From Sphingomonadaceae bacterium (GTDB taxonomy: Bacteria > Pseudomonadota > Alphaproteobacteria > Sphingomonadales > Sphingomonadaceae), in assembly GCA_027533105.1 (NCBI GenBank), contig JAPZTW010000007.1:1-60085 (forward strand): a stretch of DNA of 60,085 nucleotides, in the 5' to 3' direction. Positions 58,653 to 60,085 of the stretch are shown here, one piece after another; positions within the stretch are counted from its first letter, which is position 1, and the number at the start of each line of letters is the position of its first letter. A program made the translations under genes and the position numbers. The notes under the pieces are model-generated. The model saw only the letters and a program-made list of their open reading frames with translations. It was not told where the DNA came from and did no database searches.

Positions 58653-59948
58653 ATGGGCACTTTCACGTTCCGTCTCCCCGACATTGGCGAAGGCATCGCC
58701 GAGGCCGAGATCGTCACCTGGCACGTCAAGGTGGGCGACCGGGTCGAGGAAGACGGCAAGCTGGCCGATGTCATGACCGACAAGGCCACGGTCGAGATGG
58801 AAAGCCCGGTTTCGGGCGTCGTGGTCCAGGTGGCCGGGGCCGAAGGGGACATGATCGCGATCGGCTCGCCGCTGGTGGTGATCGAAACCGATGGGGACGG
58901 GGGGGGCGAAGAGGCCGCGCCCGCGCCTAAGGCGGAAGCGGCGCCCGCGCCCGAACCCGCACCTACCCCGGAGCCCGTTCGGGCTGAGCCTGTCGAAGCC
59001 CCGTCCGCCGCTTCGTCGGCTGCGCCGAAACCGGAAGTCAGCCCAGCGGCGAGCGCAGGGCGAACGGATCATGGAGCAAGGGTGCTGGCCAGCCCAGCCG
59101 TGCGCGCCCGCGCGGCCGATCTGGGCATCGATCTGGCCCAGGTGAAGCCGGCCGAGGATGGCCGCATCCGTCACGCCGATCTTGATGCCTTCCTGGCCTA
59201 CAATGCTGGCGGCGGGTTCCGCGCGCCGGGCGGCAAGCGCGCCGACCAGCAGGTGCGCGTGATCGGCCTGCGCCGCCGTATCTCGGAAAATATGGCCGCG
59301 TCCAAGCGCAACATCCCGCATTTCTCCTATGTCGAGGAAAGTGACGTGACCGCGCTGGAGGAAATGCGCGCGCAGTTGAACGCCGCGCGGGGGAACCGGC
59401 CCAAGCTGACCATGCTGCCGCTGCTGATCACGGCGCTGTGCCGGGCGCTGCAGGATTTCCCGATGCTCAACGCCCGCTTCGATGACGAGGCCGGGGTGGT
59501 GACGCGGTTCGGATCGGTTCACCTCGGCATGGCGACCCAGACCGATGCCGGGCTGATGGTGCCGGTGATCCGCGATGCGCAGGACAGGAACCTGTGGCAG
59601 CTCGCGGCGGAAATCACCCGCCTGGCCGAAGCGGCCCGCAATGGCACTGCCAAGAGCGAGGAACTGTCGGGTTCAACGATCACGCTGACTTCGCTCGGGC
59701 CGCTTGGCGGCGTGGCCCATACCCCGGTGATCAATCGCCCTGAAGTGGCGATCATCGGCCCCAACCGGATCGTCGAACGGCCGATGTTCGTGCCCGATGG
59801 CCTGGGCGGTGAACGCATCGAAAAGCGCAAGCTGATGAACCTGTCGATCAGCTGCGATCACCGCGTGGTCGATGGCTGGGATGCGGCGAGCTTTGTCCAG
59901 GCGGTCAAGCGCCTGATCGAAACCCCGGTCCTGCTGCTGGCCGACTAG
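58653..59948 (+). CDS. bkdB: branched-chain 2-oxoacid dehydrogenase E2 (dihydrolipoamide acyltransferase)
   Basis: 431 residues. Lipoyl domain 1-80 with K44 in MTDKATVEMES; an Ala/Pro/Glu-rich linker (85-140); an E3-binding domain (about 143-180, VLASPAVRARAADLGID); and the acyltransferase core with DHRVVDGWDAASF (H403, D407). It passes the acyl group to CoA. Residues about 108-138 of the linker derive from a palindromic repeat. It starts five bases after the E1 beta stop. Its TAG stop coincides with the IS junction. No E3 gene is visible before the window ends. Confidence 0.93.
   Translation: MGTFTFRLPDIGEGIAEAEIVTWHVKVGDRVEEDGKLADVMTDKATVEMESPVSGVVVQVAGAEGDMIAIGSPLVVIETDGDGGGEEAAPAPKAEAAPAPEPAPTPEPVRAEPVEAPSAASSAAPKPEVSPAASAGRTDHGARVLASPAVRARAADLGIDLAQVKPAEDGRIRHADLDAFLAYNAGGGFRAPGGKRADQQVRVIGLRRRISENMAASKRNIPHFSYVEESDVTALEEMRAQLNAARGNRPKLTMLPLLITALCRALQDFPMLNARFDDEAGVVTRFGSVHLGMATQTDAGLMVPVIRDAQDRNLWQLAAEITRLAEAARNGTAKSEELSGSTITLTSLGPLGGVAHTPVINRPEVAIIGPNRIVERPMFVPDGLGGERIEKRKLMNLSISCDHRVVDGWDAASFVQAVKRLIETPVLLLAD
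58974..59065. repeat. palindromic repeat inside the E2 gene linker
   Basis: The left arm contains GTTCGGGCTGAGCCTGTCGA, the arm of a widespread sphingomonad palindromic repeat. The decayed right arm is GCGCAGGGCGAACGG. The element is in frame and without stops, encoding EPVRAEPVEAPS on the left and SAGRTD on the right. It occupies part of the flexible linker of the E2 protein. Confidence 0.75.
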
Positions 59949-60085
59949 GTTCTGTACTCATTAAGCTTGCAGATTGATCGCGAGATTGATTCAAGGTTTT
60001 CGAAGGGAGCCTTGGGATGGCGCGATACGATTTGAGCGAGGAGGAGTGGCGTCTGATCGCGCCGCTGTTGCCGAACAAGCCACGC
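59948..60085 (+). mobile_element. IS5-family (IS427-like) element, 5' end
   Basis: The terminal repeat GGTTCTGTACTCATTAAGC starts at the E2 stop codon and matches, imperfectly, the inverted end at the left edge of the window (GG-N3-TG-N-ACTCAT). It contains the transposase start and runs off the window. Orientation equals that of the left copy. The exact first base depends on whether the target was TA or CTAG. Confidence 0.8.
60017..60085 (+). CDS. IS5-family transposase, N-terminal fragment
   Basis: The ATG at 60017 is preceded by GGGAG. The 23 visible residues, MARYDLSEEEWRLIAPLLPN then KPR, are the standard N-terminus of IS5/IS427-type transposases. The gene is cut by the window edge. Confidence 0.85.
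   Translation, partial: MARYDLSEEEWRLIAPLLPNKPR

Noticed and set aside
1..60085. The window as a 60-kb circular plasmid, because the IS halves at the two ends would join
   Set aside because: It carries secA, dnaX, lon, accBC, thyA and several tRNA genes and has no replication gene. A contig between two IS copies is simpler.
1..60085. CRISPR arrays, rRNA operons, riboswitches
   Set aside because: I looked for regularly spaced repeats, conserved rRNA segments and known riboswitch cores upstream of metabolic genes and saw none.

Overview
The window is about 60 kb of GC-rich (roughly 65%) chromosomal DNA. It most likely comes from an alphaproteobacterium of the order Sphingomonadales. The grounds are gene content and style: a GTA-type 3TM holin, a DUF6456 protein, an NDUFS4-like complex I subunit, a lon-hupB pair, short SRP RNA, palindromic repeats of the type common in sphingomonads, and BCKDH/2-oxoacid dehydrogenase genes closest to that group. 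The genus is an inference. I see no rRNA, CRISPR array or prophage. Both ends of the window lie inside direct copies of one IS5-family element (IS427-like). The left end holds the transposase C-terminus and the right end its N-terminus, so the window is probably an assembly contig cut at two copies of the same repeat.

Layout. 0-5 kb: M20 peptidase, tRNA-Ile2(CAU), polysaccharide deacetylase and a degenerate histidine kinase, all on the minus strand, then a divergent Lrp regulator. 5-10.2 kb (minus strand): methyltransferase, accC, accB, a lipoprotein, an orphan GTA-type holin, an OmpW-like porin and a periplasmic NTF2-like protein. 10.4-14.5 kb: a four-gene signalling operon, kinase-regulator-kinase-receiver. 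14.6-18 kb: tRNA-Pro(GGG) and yajC-secD-secF. 18-23 kb: glycosyltransferase, XRE regulator, DUF6456 protein, ABC-F ATPase and D-amino acid aminotransferase. 23-26.2 kb: PepSY protein, OmpR-type regulator, sensor kinase and lipoprotein. 26.2-30.4 kb: chorismate mutase, polyprenyl diphosphate synthase, HrpB helicase and an NDUFS4-like protein. 30.5-34.6 kb: SRP RNA between two secreted unknowns, then dnaX-ybaB. 34.6-37.2 kb: two tandem secreted amidohydrolases. 37.3-43.5 kb: lon, hupB, a small secreted protein and secA. 43.5-50.9 kb: TSUP permease, tRNA-Asn, nadK, an EAL protein, mfd and sdhE. 51-53 kb: recG. 53.0-53.8 kb: an AT-rich accessory pocket with small membrane-protein genes. 53.8-56.2 kb: L,D-transpeptidase, DUF3429 protein, tRNA-Pro(CGG) and thyA. 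56.2-60 kb: the branched-chain 2-oxoacid dehydrogenase operon (E1alpha, E1beta, E2), then the second IS copy.

Most of the window is core housekeeping: protein export (SecDF-YajC, SecA, SRP RNA), replication and repair (DnaX, Mfd, RecG, HU), proteolysis (Lon), fatty-acid, isoprenoid and nucleotide synthesis, and respiratory assembly. The least ordinary parts are the IS boundaries at stop codons, a palindromic repeat that has become part of the E2 linker, the AT-rich pocket near 53.4 kb, an orphan GTA-type holin, a histidine kinase with a decayed ATPase domain, and a shared promoter motif in front of four stable-RNA genes. No gap longer than about 300 bases lacks an annotated feature. The largest empty stretches are 14732-14941 and 54388-54588.
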